From positions 2,046,001-2,110,000 of the forward strand of contig NZ_CP166919.1 in assembly GCF_041379765.1 (NCBI RefSeq): DNA of 64,000 nucleotides. Direction: 5' to 3'. The notes beneath the pieces are model-generated. The model did no database searches and had not been told where the DNA came from. It saw nothing but the letters and a program-made list of their open reading frames with translations. The DNA comes from Thalassotalea sp. Sam97. GTDB lineage: Bacteria > Pseudomonadota > Gammaproteobacteria > Enterobacterales > Alteromonadaceae. The first letter of the stretch is position 1. Each line of letters opens with the position of its first letter. The translations under genes and the position numbers were made by a program. Shown here in pieces: positions 25,041 through 34,648 of this stretch.

Positions 25041-25502
25041 CTAATAGCTGGCTTTATTGAAATACCATTTGCTATGACAGTGTACTGACTCATCGGCTAA
25101 CAATGTTTCGACGTCGAACCATTTATAGTTACTGTGCTGTGAAGTAGGTAAGGCATCGACTTTGATATCTACTTCAATTTCGTATGCCAGTACCACGTAG
25201 TGGGTACTTATTCCTTCACCAAAAACATAGTCATCGTAAAAATGGTCATATACACCTAACGACTTAGCTTGTGACATTGTCATATCAACACCTAATTCAG
25301 CTTTTACTAGGCGTGAAAATGCAGTGTCGACTCGCTCGCCTTTTAAAATTCTACCACCAGGTACAAACCAAAAGCCGCAAGCTGGGCGGTTGGTTCGGTA
25401 GCCTAAAAGGCATTGACCCTGCTTACTTTTAATAACAAGATCAATGCTTACTAACGGCGTACTTTCAATAACGGTGGAGAAAACATCTTTTGGTAAAAAC
25501 AT
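25041..25502 (-). CDS. gmm: GDP-mannose mannosyl hydrolase (NUDIX)
   Basis: A 153-residue NUDIX hydrolase of the Gmm type, cleaving GDP-mannose (or GDP-fucose) to GDP and sugar. N-terminal STPLVSIDLVIKSKQGQCLL and the modified NUDIX box GGRILKGERVDTAFSRL followed by VKAELG, lacking the usual REUxEE, are typical of this subfamily. It lies between fcl and manC, as in colanic-acid clusters, where it is thought to adjust GDP-sugar levels. The gap to fcl is 13 bases. Confidence 0.9.
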   Translation of the reverse strand: MFLPKDVFSTVIESTPLVSIDLVIKSKQGQCLLGYRTNRPACGFWFVPGGRILKGERVDTAFSRLVKAELGVDMTMSQAKSLGVYDHFYDDYVFGEGISTHYVVLAYEIEVDIKVDALPTSQHSNYKWFDVETLLADESVHCHSKWYFNKASY

Positions 25503-25515
25503 TTTCTCGCCTTAG

Positions 25516-26478
25516 TTATTTGCGGTAGTTATCTTGGTTTGATAAAAACCAATCATAAGTGGTTGCTAAGCCATCACGCAGTGAAATTTTGGCCTCATAA
25601 CCTAGTTCACGTAAGCGAGAAACATCCATTAATTTGCGAGGCGTACCATCAGGTTTTGTGGTATCAAATACCAATTCACCTTCAAAGCCAATCACATCGG
25701 CTAACGTTTCGGCCAACTCACGAATAGTACAATCAATGCCAGTACCAACATTAATGTGCGACATCATTGGCGATGTATGTTGTTCGTACTGTGCTTTATC
25801 AAGCTCTAATACATGAATTGATGCTGCAGCCATATCGTCTACATGCAAAAATTCGCGCATTGGCTTACCAGTACCCCAAACAACAACTTGCTTATCGCCA
25901 CGTAATTTGGCTTCATGGAAACGACGCATCATGGCCGGAATAACATGTGAGTTTTCTGGATGAAAGTTATCGTTCTCACCATATAAATTCGTCGGCATAA
26001 CTGAACGGTAATCAACACCATATTGACGATTGTAGCTTTCGCATAACTTAATACCGGCAATTTTAGCAATAGCGTACGGCTCGTTAGTTGGCTCTAAATA
26101 GCCTTTTAACAGCTCTTCTTCAACCATTGGTTGCGCAGCAAGCTTAGGGTAAATACACGATGAGCCCAAAAAGCACAGCTTTTTCACTCCCGCTAAAAAT
26201 GCTTGATGAATAATATTCGCCTCAATCATCAAGTTTTCGTAAATGAACTCAGCAGGATACGTATTATTAGCGTGAATACCACCAACTTTAGCCGCTGCTA
26301 AATATACTTGATCGATATTCTCTGTAGCAAAAAACTCAGCGACGGCTTGTTGCGACGTTAGATCTAGCTCACTACGAGTACGAGTGATGATTTCATAACC
26401 ACCTTTTGCTTGAAGGTTACGAACAATCGCCGAGCCAACCATACCACGATGGCCTGCAACGAATACTCTTATAGCCAT
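25516..26478 (-). CDS. fcl: GDP-L-fucose synthase
   Basis: A 320-residue SDR that epimerises and reduces GDP-4-keto-6-deoxy-mannose to GDP-L-fucose using NADPH. Signatures are VFVAGHRGMVGSAIVRNL, FLGSSCIYPKLAAQPM and the YAIAKIAGIKLCESY Tyr-x3-Lys motif. It follows gmd with a single-base gap, so the two are translationally linked, and precedes gmm. It completes the GDP-fucose branch of the polysaccharide precursors. Confidence 0.96.
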   Translation of the reverse strand: MAIRVFVAGHRGMVGSAIVRNLQAKGGYEIITRTRSELDLTSQQAVAEFFATENIDQVYLAAAKVGGIHANNTYPAEFIYENLMIEANIIHQAFLAGVKKLCFLGSSCIYPKLAAQPMVEEELLKGYLEPTNEPYAIAKIAGIKLCESYNRQYGVDYRSVMPTNLYGENDNFHPENSHVIPAMMRRFHEAKLRGDKQVVVWGTGKPMREFLHVDDMAAASIHVLELDKAQYEQHTSPMMSHINVGTGIDCTIRELAETLADVIGFEGELVFDTTKPDGTPRKLMDVSRLRELGYEAKISLRDGLATTYDWFLSNQDNYRK

Positions 26479-26479
26479 A

Positions 26480-27607
26480 TTAGTTTTCTACCGCGATAGC
26501 AACATCGTGACCATGTGCTTTTAATAAAGCGTGACGTCGTGCTTTATCAAGGTCAGCATTAACCATTTCTGCACACATTTCTTCAACGGTGATCTCTGGT
26601 ACCCAGCCAAGTTTTTCTTTCGCTTTGGTTGGATCGCCAAGTAGTGTTTCTACTTCTGCTGGACGGTAGTAACGAGGATCAACACGGACAATAACATCAC
26701 CAACATTTAATGCGGTTACTTTATCACCAGTGATAGCAGCAACAGTTGCAATTTCTTGCTCGCCTTCACCACTAAATTCAAGTTCTATACCTAATTCTTT
26801 AGCAGATAAACGAACAAACTCGCGTACTGAAATTTGCTTACCAGTAGCAATAACGAAATCTTCAGCTACGTCTTGCTGAAGCATCATCCACTGCATACGT
26901 ACATAATCTTTAGCATGTCCCCAGTCACGTAATGCATCCATGTTACCCAGATATAAACACGGCTCTAAACCTTGAGAAATGTTCGCCAATGCGCGAGTAA
27001 TTTTACGAGTAACGAATGTTTCGCCACGGCGCGGTGATTCGTGGTTAAACAAAATACCGTTACACGCGTACATACCGTATGCTTCACGGTAGTTTACTGT
27101 AATCCAGTAAGCGTACATTTTTGCCACAGCATAAGGAGAGCGTGGGTGGAACGGCGTCGTTTCTTTTTGCGGTATTTCTTGCACTAAACCGTATAGTTCA
27201 GAGGTAGAAGCTTGGTAAAAGCGAGTTTTCTTTTCTAGCCCTAAAAAGCGAATAGCTTCCAGTAAGCGTAGTGTACCGATTGCATCAACATCAGCCGTGT
27301 ATTCTGGTGATTCAAACGATACTGCAACATGCGACTGTGCACCTAGATTGTATACTTCGTCTGGTTGCACTTCTTTTAAAATGCGAGTTAAGTTAGACGT
27401 ATCTGTTAAATCACCGTAATGTAGGAAAAGATTAGGATTGTTTTCGTGACGATCTTGATAAATGTGATCAACACGTTCGGTGTTAAAAGAAGAAGCACGA
27501 CGCTTAATGCCATGAACTTCGTAACCTTTTTCTAATAAAAGTTCAGCTAAATATGAGCCGTCTTGACCTGTTATACCAGTAATTAAAGCGACTTTACTAC
27601 TTGTCAT
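26480..27607 (-). CDS. gmd: GDP-mannose 4,6-dehydratase
   Basis: A 375-residue cytoplasmic SDR converting GDP-mannose to GDP-4-keto-6-deoxy-mannose. It has ALITGITGQDGSYLAELLLE, the NADP-binding VHGIKRRASSFNT, catalytic QASTSELYGLVQEIP, and YAVAKMYAYWITVNY. Length and sequence match E. coli Gmd closely. It overlaps the upstream glycosyltransferase gene by four bases (ATGA type), so it belongs to the main operon. Confidence 0.97.
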   Translation of the reverse strand: MTSSKVALITGITGQDGSYLAELLLEKGYEVHGIKRRASSFNTERVDHIYQDRHENNPNLFLHYGDLTDTSNLTRILKEVQPDEVYNLGAQSHVAVSFESPEYTADVDAIGTLRLLEAIRFLGLEKKTRFYQASTSELYGLVQEIPQKETTPFHPRSPYAVAKMYAYWITVNYREAYGMYACNGILFNHESPRRGETFVTRKITRALANISQGLEPCLYLGNMDALRDWGHAKDYVRMQWMMLQQDVAEDFVIATGKQISVREFVRLSAKELGIELEFSGEGEQEIATVAAITGDKVTALNVGDVIVRVDPRYYRPAEVETLLGDPTKAKEKLGWVPEITVEEMCAEMVNADLDKARRHALLKAHGHDVAIAVEN

Positions 27608-28716
27608 TTTTCATCCTTAATGAAATTAATAAATCTCTTGGCCATATCATTTGTGTTAAAGCTCTGAGATACAGTCTGATATGCATTTTGAGCATATATT
27701 TTTAAAGTTTTCTTATCATTCATACAATGCTTGATATTCTGGGTCAACGAAGTAACATCCCCTTCGGAGAATGTTAAGCCATTAACTCCAGGAGAGAATG
27801 CCCCGATTTCAGGCATGTGATTATATCGATTATCATGAAGAATTGCAGGCAACCCCAATGCAAACGCATGAATTAAACTTAAACCAACAGCGCCAGGGTA
27901 AACAAAAATATGGCAGCCTTCTAATACAGCTGAAATCTCACTTTCATTCCACATTTCTCCATAACAAATTAAATTTAAGCTTTCTGCTAATGGATGTTTT
28001 TTTACAATATCATCTCGATTAAAGTTACCTATTATATGTACATTTACATTGGATTTTGCATTGCTATCCAAACCAATAACTGCCTGAATCAAATGATCAA
28101 ATTTTGACTTTTCTGTATTACGTCCAATAAACGCTATATTTAAGCCATCATCATCATCATACTTACTGAAATTGATCTTCAATTTTGCTCTAATAGCTTC
28201 GATATCTAAACCATTATTCAATGCCACTACAGGTTTATTTATCAATCCTTTGGTTAATTTAATTTCTTCATCAGTATAAAGAATAATATTAAAAAAGTTC
28301 ATCAACCTAAATCGAATCATGCTACCTAATCTTGAGCTAGTAGAGGACCATGCATGTCCCCACCAATAAATATCAGCACCCCGTAATTTGGCAATTAAAC
28401 TTACAATTAAACTACTAATAAATCGTGGGTTTCCGTTTATTACTAATGCATCACCTTTGGTTAATTTTAATTTAGTGATTTCTATTACTAAACTTTGCCA
28501 GAAGAAAACTCCAAATAACGAGGTCAAATTAACTTTACGATACACTATGGAATTGTCGATGGTCCGCATTGATTTGACACCTGAATTATCTACAGGTGAG
28601 CAAAATATAGAAATATTAAACGTATCATTTAACTTTACAAGACTATTAATAAAGCCTTTTCGATATCTACCTAGTGCTGGCTGCACAATAACAAGCTTAC
28701 GTTTTTTATTTGCCAT
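27604..28716 (-). CDS. Glycosyltransferase, GT-B fold (family 4 type)
   Basis: A 370-residue retaining-type GT-B enzyme. The N-terminal domain starts LVIVQPALGRYRKGFINSLV. The C-terminal domain has IAFIGRNTEKSKFDHLIQAV and the nucleotide-sugar site CHIFVYPGAVGLSLIHAFALGL split over about 22 residues, in which the first Glu of the usual E-x7-E is replaced. It overlaps gmd by 4 bases and the acyltransferase by 11. A fucosyl- or mannosyl-transferase role would fit the neighbours but is a guess. Confidence 0.82.
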   Translation of the reverse strand: MANKKRKLVIVQPALGRYRKGFINSLVKLNDTFNISIFCSPVDNSGVKSMRTIDNSIVYRKVNLTSLFGVFFWQSLVIEITKLKLTKGDALVINGNPRFISSLIVSLIAKLRGADIYWWGHAWSSTSSRLGSMIRFRLMNFFNIILYTDEEIKLTKGLINKPVVALNNGLDIEAIRAKLKINFSKYDDDDGLNIAFIGRNTEKSKFDHLIQAVIGLDSNAKSNVNVHIIGNFNRDDIVKKHPLAESLNLICYGEMWNESEISAVLEGCHIFVYPGAVGLSLIHAFALGLPAILHDNRYNHMPEIGAFSPGVNGLTFSEGDVTSLTQNIKHCMNDKKTLKIYAQNAYQTVSQSFNTNDMAKRFINFIKDEK

Positions 28717-29227
28717 ATCTGCTTCTTAACATCTCTTTATGATTTTCCATTTGTTTGTCGTTGAATCTTCGTTTAATGACTCTAGCAGGATTTCCAGCGA
28801 CTATTGAATATTCAGGTACATCATTTATAACAACAGAACCTGCTGCGACTATAGATCCTTCGCCGATTGTTACACCGCCAAGAATTGTTGACCCATAGCC
28901 AATCCATACGTCATCTTTAATGACTATTAACTCAGATCTAGCGCGAGGCCCTTCGAAAATTGTTTGTTCTGGTACATCATAAGTATGTTCACCTCTGTTT
29001 ATAAGGCCACACCTTGGCGCTATTAACACATCATTACCAATTTCTAAATCACTAATAATTAACGTGCCAGAGTTGATTCCGATATTGTCGCCAAGCTTAA
29101 CTTTTTTATTAGGTGAAAATATTTCGACATTCCATTGTACATGCACATTATTTCCATAAGAGACGTAAGAGTGGCGTAAATTAAAATTAAGTATATTTCT
29201 AACAGAATTAAGGAAAGTTTTTAACAT
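28706..29227 (-). CDS. Hexapeptide-repeat O-acetyltransferase
   Basis: A 173-residue left-handed beta-helix acyltransferase. Hexapeptide repeats run from about residue 35, e.g. KLGDNIGINSGTLI, LEIGNDVLIAPRC and GGVTIGEGSIVAAGSVV, ending in the classical YSIVAGNPARVIKRRF. The active-site His is probably in NRGEHTYD. It is expected to O-acetylate a sugar of the repeat unit, using acetyl-CoA, in the cytoplasm. It overlaps the following glycosyltransferase by 11 bases. Confidence 0.88.
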   Translation of the reverse strand: MLKTFLNSVRNILNFNLRHSYVSYGNNVHVQWNVEIFSPNKKVKLGDNIGINSGTLIISDLEIGNDVLIAPRCGLINRGEHTYDVPEQTIFEGPRARSELIVIKDDVWIGYGSTILGGVTIGEGSIVAAGSVVINDVPEYSIVAGNPARVIKRRFNDKQMENHKEMLRSRYGK

Positions 29228-29347
29228 ATGAATCTCTTAATTTTGAACATCAAAATTGCTACTTGAATGTTCAACAGACAGTATATTCCAATTTACTTAA
29301 CCTAAGTAGTTGGATGACTACAGGCTTCTTCAATATTATGGATACCA

Positions 29348-29446
29348 TCAATTCCAGGTTTTGTAAGCACGTTCGCTCTGATTGCAGTAGTCAAGTTGAG
29401 TTGACCACGGCTCTATAATAGTTTTAAAAAATTTTTTAAGCGCCAT
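29348..29446 (-). CDS. Possible 32-residue small protein
   Basis: In the 277-base gap between the acetyltransferase and the next glycosyltransferase, a short frame starts MALKKFFKTIIEPWSTQLDY. Its ATG has GGGGGA 7 bases upstream, a strong ribosome binding site. It carries no recognisable domain and could equally be the tail of a decayed gene. Confidence 0.25.
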   Translation of the reverse strand: MALKKFFKTIIEPWSTQLDYCNQSERAYKTWN

Positions 29447-29504
29447 TGAAGTTCCCCCTTAAAATAGACGGCTTCAATGAGAGTTTGCTTAAATTCCATC
29501 GAGG

Positions 29505-30398
29505 TTATTTGGTTGTATGTGTGGCTTTGTATTGCCTAAAGTTTCGATTATTAAGAAAAGACTTCACAGTAAAAAGGATTGGCTGCTTTTGCGATAAACC
29601 TTCAAGAATCTTCTCTGTTAATTTAATTAAACCGAATCCCGAATAGGCCTTTAAATAATGCAGCAATGGAAGCTGTAACCGATTTAATCCCGCAGATTTC
29701 AAAATATTATTAAAACGGCACATTGCTACAAACCTTGCATCTAATATAGTCGTACTCTTTTGCTTTGTTAACGAATTTAAAGAATCCACGACACAATATA
29801 CAGAAGCTAAGTCAGCCATCACCGAACGTGCCTTAAGACCAACCTGTAGCGAAAAGTTTATATCGTTTGAAGCAATAATTTCATCAAAACGAATATTATA
29901 CTGAACTACCAGGTCACGAGATATCATTTTACTCCACGGAACGAAGTAATAATACCTAAGCAAATCTGAATTCGAACGAACAAAGTTTTCAACTAACATT
30001 TTGTAATACAGGTGTCGTGTAGAGCTTTTTAAAGAGCCCTCAAACATACTAATTGGAGAGAAATAAACAACGTCGGCTTTGCAATCAATATAACTGTCAA
30101 ATATTTTAAACGCATTTTCTAGAAAATAATCATCTGCATCTGCAAACAACAAAAATTTACCCTCACTGCGGTCAACACCGATATTGCGGCAACATCCAGC
30201 CCCTTTATTATGTGTATTATTTTCTAATAAAACTATATGTTCTCTGCTATTAGCAATCTCTGAATTAAAGGTCGTACATTTATCATTGACAATAATAATC
30301 TGGATATCTTCACGTTCAGGAATACTATTTATTAATCTATAAATAGATTTTTCTGCCTTATAATATGGAATAATTACTGAATAGTTGTACTTGTACAT
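29505..30398 (-). CDS. Glycosyltransferase family 2
   Basis: A 297-residue GT-A enzyme: YSVIIPYYKAEKSIYRLINS at the N-terminus, IIVNDKCT, GAGCCRNIGVDRSEGKFLLF and the metal-binding ADADDYF. The acceptor-side sequence includes YYFVPWSKMISRDL. It overlaps wzy by 25 bases. It sits in the most AT-rich part of the locus, with codon use unlike the flanking core genes, suggesting acquisition by transfer together with wzx and wzy. Confidence 0.87.
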   Translation of the reverse strand: MYKYNYSVIIPYYKAEKSIYRLINSIPEREDIQIIIVNDKCTTFNSEIANSREHIVLLENNTHNKGAGCCRNIGVDRSEGKFLLFADADDYFLENAFKIFDSYIDCKADVVYFSPISMFEGSLKSSTRHLYYKMLVENFVRSNSDLLRYYYFVPWSKMISRDLVVQYNIRFDEIIASNDINFSLQVGLKARSVMADLASVYCVVDSLNSLTKQKSTTILDARFVAMCRFNNILKSAGLNRLQLPLLHYLKAYSGFGLIKLTEKILEGLSQKQPILFTVKSFLNNRNFRQYKATHTTK

Positions 30399-31621
30399 TT
30401 CTGTGCTTTCTCATAACAGACTACTATCAAAGCTAATATAAAATTAGCTATAAATGCCATTTTTCCTAACTCCATCATTGGAGTACTCATTTGAGTAATA
30501 GGAAGGGTTGATCCCCATGTAATGGCAAGCCACCCTATGAATGAGTGTTTCGATTTATTTCGTATTAACTTAACACCAAATATAACAAGGCATATCGACA
30601 ACGCCATAAAATTTAAAAGCCCGAGCAATCCGTATCGATATAAATATAATGCTATCCAACTTTCAAAAGATTTATAAGGAGTTAGACCAACACCAAACAG
30701 ACCACCATTCTCATTAACCATTGAAAGTGATTCATTTATTTGCCCTAATCTAGCTGACAGAGTCAATGATTGAGAACTACTGTATATCAATGTTTCGGCC
30801 TGTTTAACCGATATTAAGCTATATTGACGTAAGTAATCAAATATATTATCCATATTTAAGATAAATAAGAATATTGAGCATATAACTCCGAAGGATAGAA
30901 TTATCCCCCTTTTACCAGTTGAAAACATAATGATAACTGCGAGAGATAAAACCATGGATAATATCATAGTCTTACTTTGAGTAAGTGCAACAAGTGCTAG
31001 ACCTAACAATAAAACGATAAGATCTAATAACTTCGTATCTCGTTTCGCTTTCTTGAAGTTTACCAATATAACGAGAGTGAGACTATAAAAGACAAAGCCT
31101 GCATAATAGGATGTACCAAAAAAAGCGGTTCCTATACCAACAAGATTAAGTCTACTTTCCCGTTTATACAGAAAATGAATTATAGATTCAAATTGTTGAG
31201 CGAAAAAGACCTCTGCAATAACATATATAAAAGAGACGGATATTATTATTCTGACTAATCGAACAATTTTGTATAGCTCATAATTCTGGATCAAAGCACA
31301 TAAACATATGAAACTCATACATAGCAACGTTGGTCGTAGAAACGAAAAAATTGTTGATGTGCTAATAGATCCACTATAAATATCAGTCAAAAGAGACGGG
31401 ATTAATAAAATTTGGCTAGCCGAATAATACAGAAAAACTATAGAATATAGGCGGTTAGCCTTAAAATGATTATACGTAAACAGAACAATCAAAGCCCCTG
31501 TTAAAATAACAAAGTTTACATGTACTTGCGATGCTTCAAATATTCTTGGAAAAAGTGGAAAAAAGAACACTATCGCAAAAAAAAATGAGAAGTAAAATCC
31601 CTTTAAACTATTGGTTTTCAT
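30374..31621 (-). CDS. wzy: Repeat-unit polymerase (Wzy-like)
   Basis: A 415-residue inner-membrane protein with about ten to twelve predicted spans, starting FYFSFFFAIVFFFPLF. A large periplasmic loop lies around residues 270-325 (SSQSLTLSARLGQINESLSM, then NENGGLFGVGLTPYKSF), the kind of O-antigen ligase/polymerase motif with a conserved Arg and GxGxG-like turn. It is the only candidate polymerase between the glycosyltransferases. Wzy sequences are poorly conserved, so the call rests on topology and context. Confidence 0.8.
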   Translation of the reverse strand: MKTNSLKGFYFSFFFAIVFFFPLFPRIFEASQVHVNFVILTGALIVLFTYNHFKANRLYSIVFLYYSASQILLIPSLLTDIYSGSISTSTIFSFLRPTLLCMSFICLCALIQNYELYKIVRLVRIIISVSFIYVIAEVFFAQQFESIIHFLYKRESRLNLVGIGTAFFGTSYYAGFVFYSLTLVILVNFKKAKRDTKLLDLIVLLLGLALVALTQSKTMILSMVLSLAVIIMFSTGKRGIILSFGVICSIFLFILNMDNIFDYLRQYSLISVKQAETLIYSSSQSLTLSARLGQINESLSMVNENGGLFGVGLTPYKSFESWIALYLYRYGLLGLLNFMALSICLVIFGVKLIRNKSKHSFIGWLAITWGSTLPITQMSTPMMELGKMAFIANFILALIVVCYEKAQKCTSTTIQ

Positions 31622-32711
31622 CTATTATTAACTTTAAATTTTCTATCTCGAGAATTCTAACCAACTCATATAATCTAGCTTCTGATGTATGAACATCCTG
31701 TGACACACGATTATTGAACCCATCAGGACCTTTCGTTATTTTAAAATGATCAACTAGCATCTCATTAACAATTTCAGAATCGAAGCCATTACTTAATAAT
31801 GCAAATCCATTTTCAAAAGCAGGAGGGTTGTAGGCATAAGAATAATTGGATTTAAGTAAAGCGTCCTTAAAATTTTCAGTTAAAACAACCCTCAACATGC
31901 GGTCATAAATTTTGCTCTTATAAAAAGAATGCTCACGATAGCGCTGTTTTAGTAGTTCATAGGCATACAAATTGAAACCATGGTAACCAGCAGACTTTAG
32001 AAATAACGATTTACGTTGTTTCGCATTTGACATGCTAGAAACGCAAAAATCCAATATTGATTTAAAGCCTTTCGTCTTTTCAACTTGAAAGCTAGTTATA
32101 GGTGAATTATGGAAAAGAACCCCGCAAGAGTATAACGTTGGTTTACAAGCTACCTGTTCAAAAAACCTATCACACATAGAGAGAGCCTTAGGAGTTTTAG
32201 ATAATAAGCTCCCTACAGCAGCAAACCACAACTGGTGATTAAACGTGTTATCGAAAGGTAACCTACTCCCATCTACTCCGAGTCTATACCAAATTGCACG
32301 ATCGTAATCAAAATCATGCATCAAAAAAACATCCTCAGCAAGAAGGTATAGAGTTTCATCGCCCAATATATCATAAGCATATAATAAAGCTTCAATGACC
32401 CATGCTTGTCCCATTAGACCATTACAAAAATCTTTTTCCTTTTTCAAACGGCAATGAAAAGACGCTGACATTGGACGGGCAATTTGTGAGCTTAAAAATT
32501 TGATTGCTTTACTTGCGGCGCCTCTGTATTTTTCTTCACCTGTTCGAGCATATAAACAACAGAAAATAATTAACCAATGGGAAGTGTTTCTGACAGACGT
32601 TTCTTTATCAAAGTAAGGTCCATTGTGACCGGGATATATACCGTCTAATTCATCAAAATTGAGTTGTTTAGAAGCAGCTTTTATTAAAATTTTTTCGAGT
32701 TCAATAATCAT
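31608..32711 (-). CDS. Predicted (alpha/alpha)-barrel protein of unknown function in the wzy region
   Basis: A 367-residue protein rich in amphipathic helices, without signal peptide or spans. Repeated helical hairpins with motifs NGLMGQAWVIEALLYAYDIL and FDNTFNHQLWFAAVGSLL suggest an (alpha/alpha)6 toroid, as in glycoside hydrolase or sugar epimerase/isomerase families (GH88/GH105, AGE, AglQ-like). The lack of export signals argues for a cytoplasmic role on nucleotide sugars or lipid-linked intermediates rather than polysaccharide breakdown. It overlaps wzy by 14 bases. Function cannot be assigned. Confidence 0.55.
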   Translation of the reverse strand: MIIELEKILIKAASKQLNFDELDGIYPGHNGPYFDKETSVRNTSHWLIIFCCLYARTGEEKYRGAASKAIKFLSSQIARPMSASFHCRLKKEKDFCNGLMGQAWVIEALLYAYDILGDETLYLLAEDVFLMHDFDYDRAIWYRLGVDGSRLPFDNTFNHQLWFAAVGSLLSKTPKALSMCDRFFEQVACKPTLYSCGVLFHNSPITSFQVEKTKGFKSILDFCVSSMSNAKQRKSLFLKSAGYHGFNLYAYELLKQRYREHSFYKSKIYDRMLRVVLTENFKDALLKSNYSYAYNPPAFENGFALLSNGFDSEIVNEMLVDHFKITKGPDGFNNRVSQDVHTSEARLYELVRILEIENLKLIIDENQ

Positions 32712-32781
32712 GTTTATTATAGAGTTAAAGGGACGTTAATTTAAAACTGGAGCTAATATTAATTTGTACTAGCTTTTAATT

Positions 32782-33546
32782 TCACTTCAAAATACCTATG
32801 TACTTTAAAAGCCCATATATGTATTTTTTAGCTACGTATCCTATGTGCTTTATTCTATTTGAGAAAGAGCTGATATGAGATAATCCTATTAAAATATGCT
32901 CAATATTTTTTTTAGTATGGAATTTAATGCTATCTGAGACACCTCCAATTCTCATATTGGTGGTTACAATATCTGAATAGACTATTTTGGCGCCGGCATT
33001 AGTCGCCCTCGAAATAAAATCATAATCCGCACTGATTTTATACTTTGTATTAAACATACCTACAGTATCGTAAATTCCTCTTTTTACGAATACTGACGGA
33101 TGACTAATCGCTGAACTCATTGGGGATAATGGAGGCATTTCACTTCTAAGTACCTTTTCAAATAGTCTCCCATCGTTGTAGACTTTTTGAGTCGTTGCAG
33201 CTACAACATCAGCATCACTTTCAAATAATTCATTAATCGCAGTTAAAGCACCTGGTTCAAAATAATCATCGGCATTTAAAATTGCTACAATATCACCATT
33301 CGCTGCGCATATACCTTTATTCATCCCATCGTATATCCCATTATCCGGCTCGGAAATAACTTTTAAATCTTTAAATTGGTTTGCATATTGATTGACTATC
33401 TCCAGAGATCTATCTGTAGATTTTCCGTCAACAAAAATCATCTGTAAATTTTCATAATCTTGCTTCAAAATACTCGAGATCGTGTCTTCTAATGTATCTT
33501 GTGCATTGTAAAATGTGGTAATAACCGATATTGACTTATGTTTCAC
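32782..33546 (-). CDS. Glycosyltransferase family 2
   Basis: A 254-residue GT-A enzyme: SISVITTFYNAQDTLEDTIS, FVDGKSTDRSLEIVNQY, ICAANGDIVAILNADDYFEP with the metal-binding Asp pair, and ISHPSVFVKRGIYD. It resembles the 248-residue GT2 at 21.2 kb in length and in the GKSTD and DG(I/M)N-type motifs, so the two are probably paralogues using related donors. It overlaps the upstream glycosyltransferase by 11 bases. Confidence 0.88.
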   Translation of the reverse strand: MKHKSISVITTFYNAQDTLEDTISSILKQDYENLQMIFVDGKSTDRSLEIVNQYANQFKDLKVISEPDNGIYDGMNKGICAANGDIVAILNADDYFEPGALTAINELFESDADVVAATTQKVYNDGRLFEKVLRSEMPPLSPMSSAISHPSVFVKRGIYDTVGMFNTKYKISADYDFISRATNAGAKIVYSDIVTTNMRIGGVSDSIKFHTKKNIEHILIGLSHISSFSNRIKHIGYVAKKYIYGLLKYIGILK

Positions 33547-34648
33547 TTTCGATCCTTTTGATTATATCCAAGAACTTACCAATGAAGTTTTCGTTGCTAA
33601 ATGTTTTATTTGCTAATTCGCTGATACGATTCGAACATTCGAAAATGAAATTTTCTTCATTGTCATAGGTACTTAGAATAAGTCTTCCGATATCACGAGG
33701 CTGAATCGAATCAACTATTAGGCTACCCTCAAAAATTGTACCAACATTCTTACCAACTACTGGAATCAGCCCAGCTTTCATTGTTGTTATCACTGATGTA
33801 GGCACAGCTTCTGAACAAGACAATAAAAAACTATAATTACATAGGTTAATTAATTTTGAAAAGGTTTCGCTATTAACGTTTATGCGACCATAAATTTTTA
33901 CGTTCTTAGGTATACGCATCAACTTATGTATATCCTTATACTCAGCTCCACATACGTGTAAAGTCCAATCTGGATATTCCTCTATAGCATCTATCAGTAA
34001 ATCTAACCCCTTATGAATTACTCCCCTAGAACCAAACCAAAGGATATGTTTACAGGGTTGAAAAGACTTTTTCTCAACCGCTACTGGTATTCCGATTGGA
34101 AATAGATAGTCAGCTTTGCAGTTATAAAGTTCGTTTAGACTCTGTTTGTGCATTTCACCAAGACATATAACAAAATCAGAAATTGCAATATCATTATCAA
34201 CATAATATGAATGACTGCGTTCGATACCGACCTTCTTCTTATGGCGATCATAGAAATACCTACACCTTTCGAGTTCTGCAGAGTATGATATTTCCGGAGG
34301 GGCTTCTGTTAAATATAAAATTCTTTTACCAGTATGCGTTAAGTTAGAGCGTCTAAAGTATTCACCAAATCCAAATATCAAATCATATTTTAAAGTGGTT
34401 TCATTATAGCTAGCGCGACAATCAACCACATCAACACAATAACCCAATTTAATAAATGCACTAACTATTAACTGGCACTCTTTTCGATTTGAAACAAAGT
34501 TGAAGTCTTTGAATTCTCGCAAAAAACCATCAGACAAATAAGACACTAAGACTCTTGGCTGATCTAGTTCTCCGTTCCACCCCAAGTTATATATACTAAG
34601 CGGTTCTTTTCGCAAGAATCGATTTTTTATTATTTCTATTACTTTCAA
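33536..34648 (-). CDS. Glycosyltransferase, GT-B fold
   Basis: A 370-residue protein with a C-terminal GT4-like half: ILWFGSRGVIHKGLDLLIDA, DWTLHVCGAEYKDI, then CSEAVPTSVITTMKAGLIPV carrying the donor-site motif. The N-terminal half is poorly conserved. The long frame begins at a TTG (34648) and overlaps the flippase gene by 53 bases, so a downstream start is possible; no start has a convincing ribosome binding site. It adds an unknown sugar of the repeat unit. Confidence 0.78.
   Translation of the reverse strand: MKVIEIIKNRFLRKEPLSIYNLGWNGELDQPRVLVSYLSDGFLREFKDFNFVSNRKECQLIVSAFIKLGYCVDVVDCRASYNETTLKYDLIFGFGEYFRRSNLTHTGKRILYLTEAPPEISYSAELERCRYFYDRHKKKVGIERSHSYYVDNDIAISDFVICLGEMHKQSLNELYNCKADYLFPIGIPVAVEKKSFQPCKHILWFGSRGVIHKGLDLLIDAIEEYPDWTLHVCGAEYKDIHKLMRIPKNVKIYGRINVNSETFSKLINLCNYSFLLSCSEAVPTSVITTMKAGLIPVVGKNVGTIFEGSLIVDSIQPRDIGRLILSTYDNEENFIFECSNRISELANKTFSNENFIGKFLDIIKRIESET

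Noticed and set aside
29260..29480. Insertion-sequence remnant
   Set aside because: Translated frames did not match any transposase pattern I recognise, and no terminal inverted repeats were seen.
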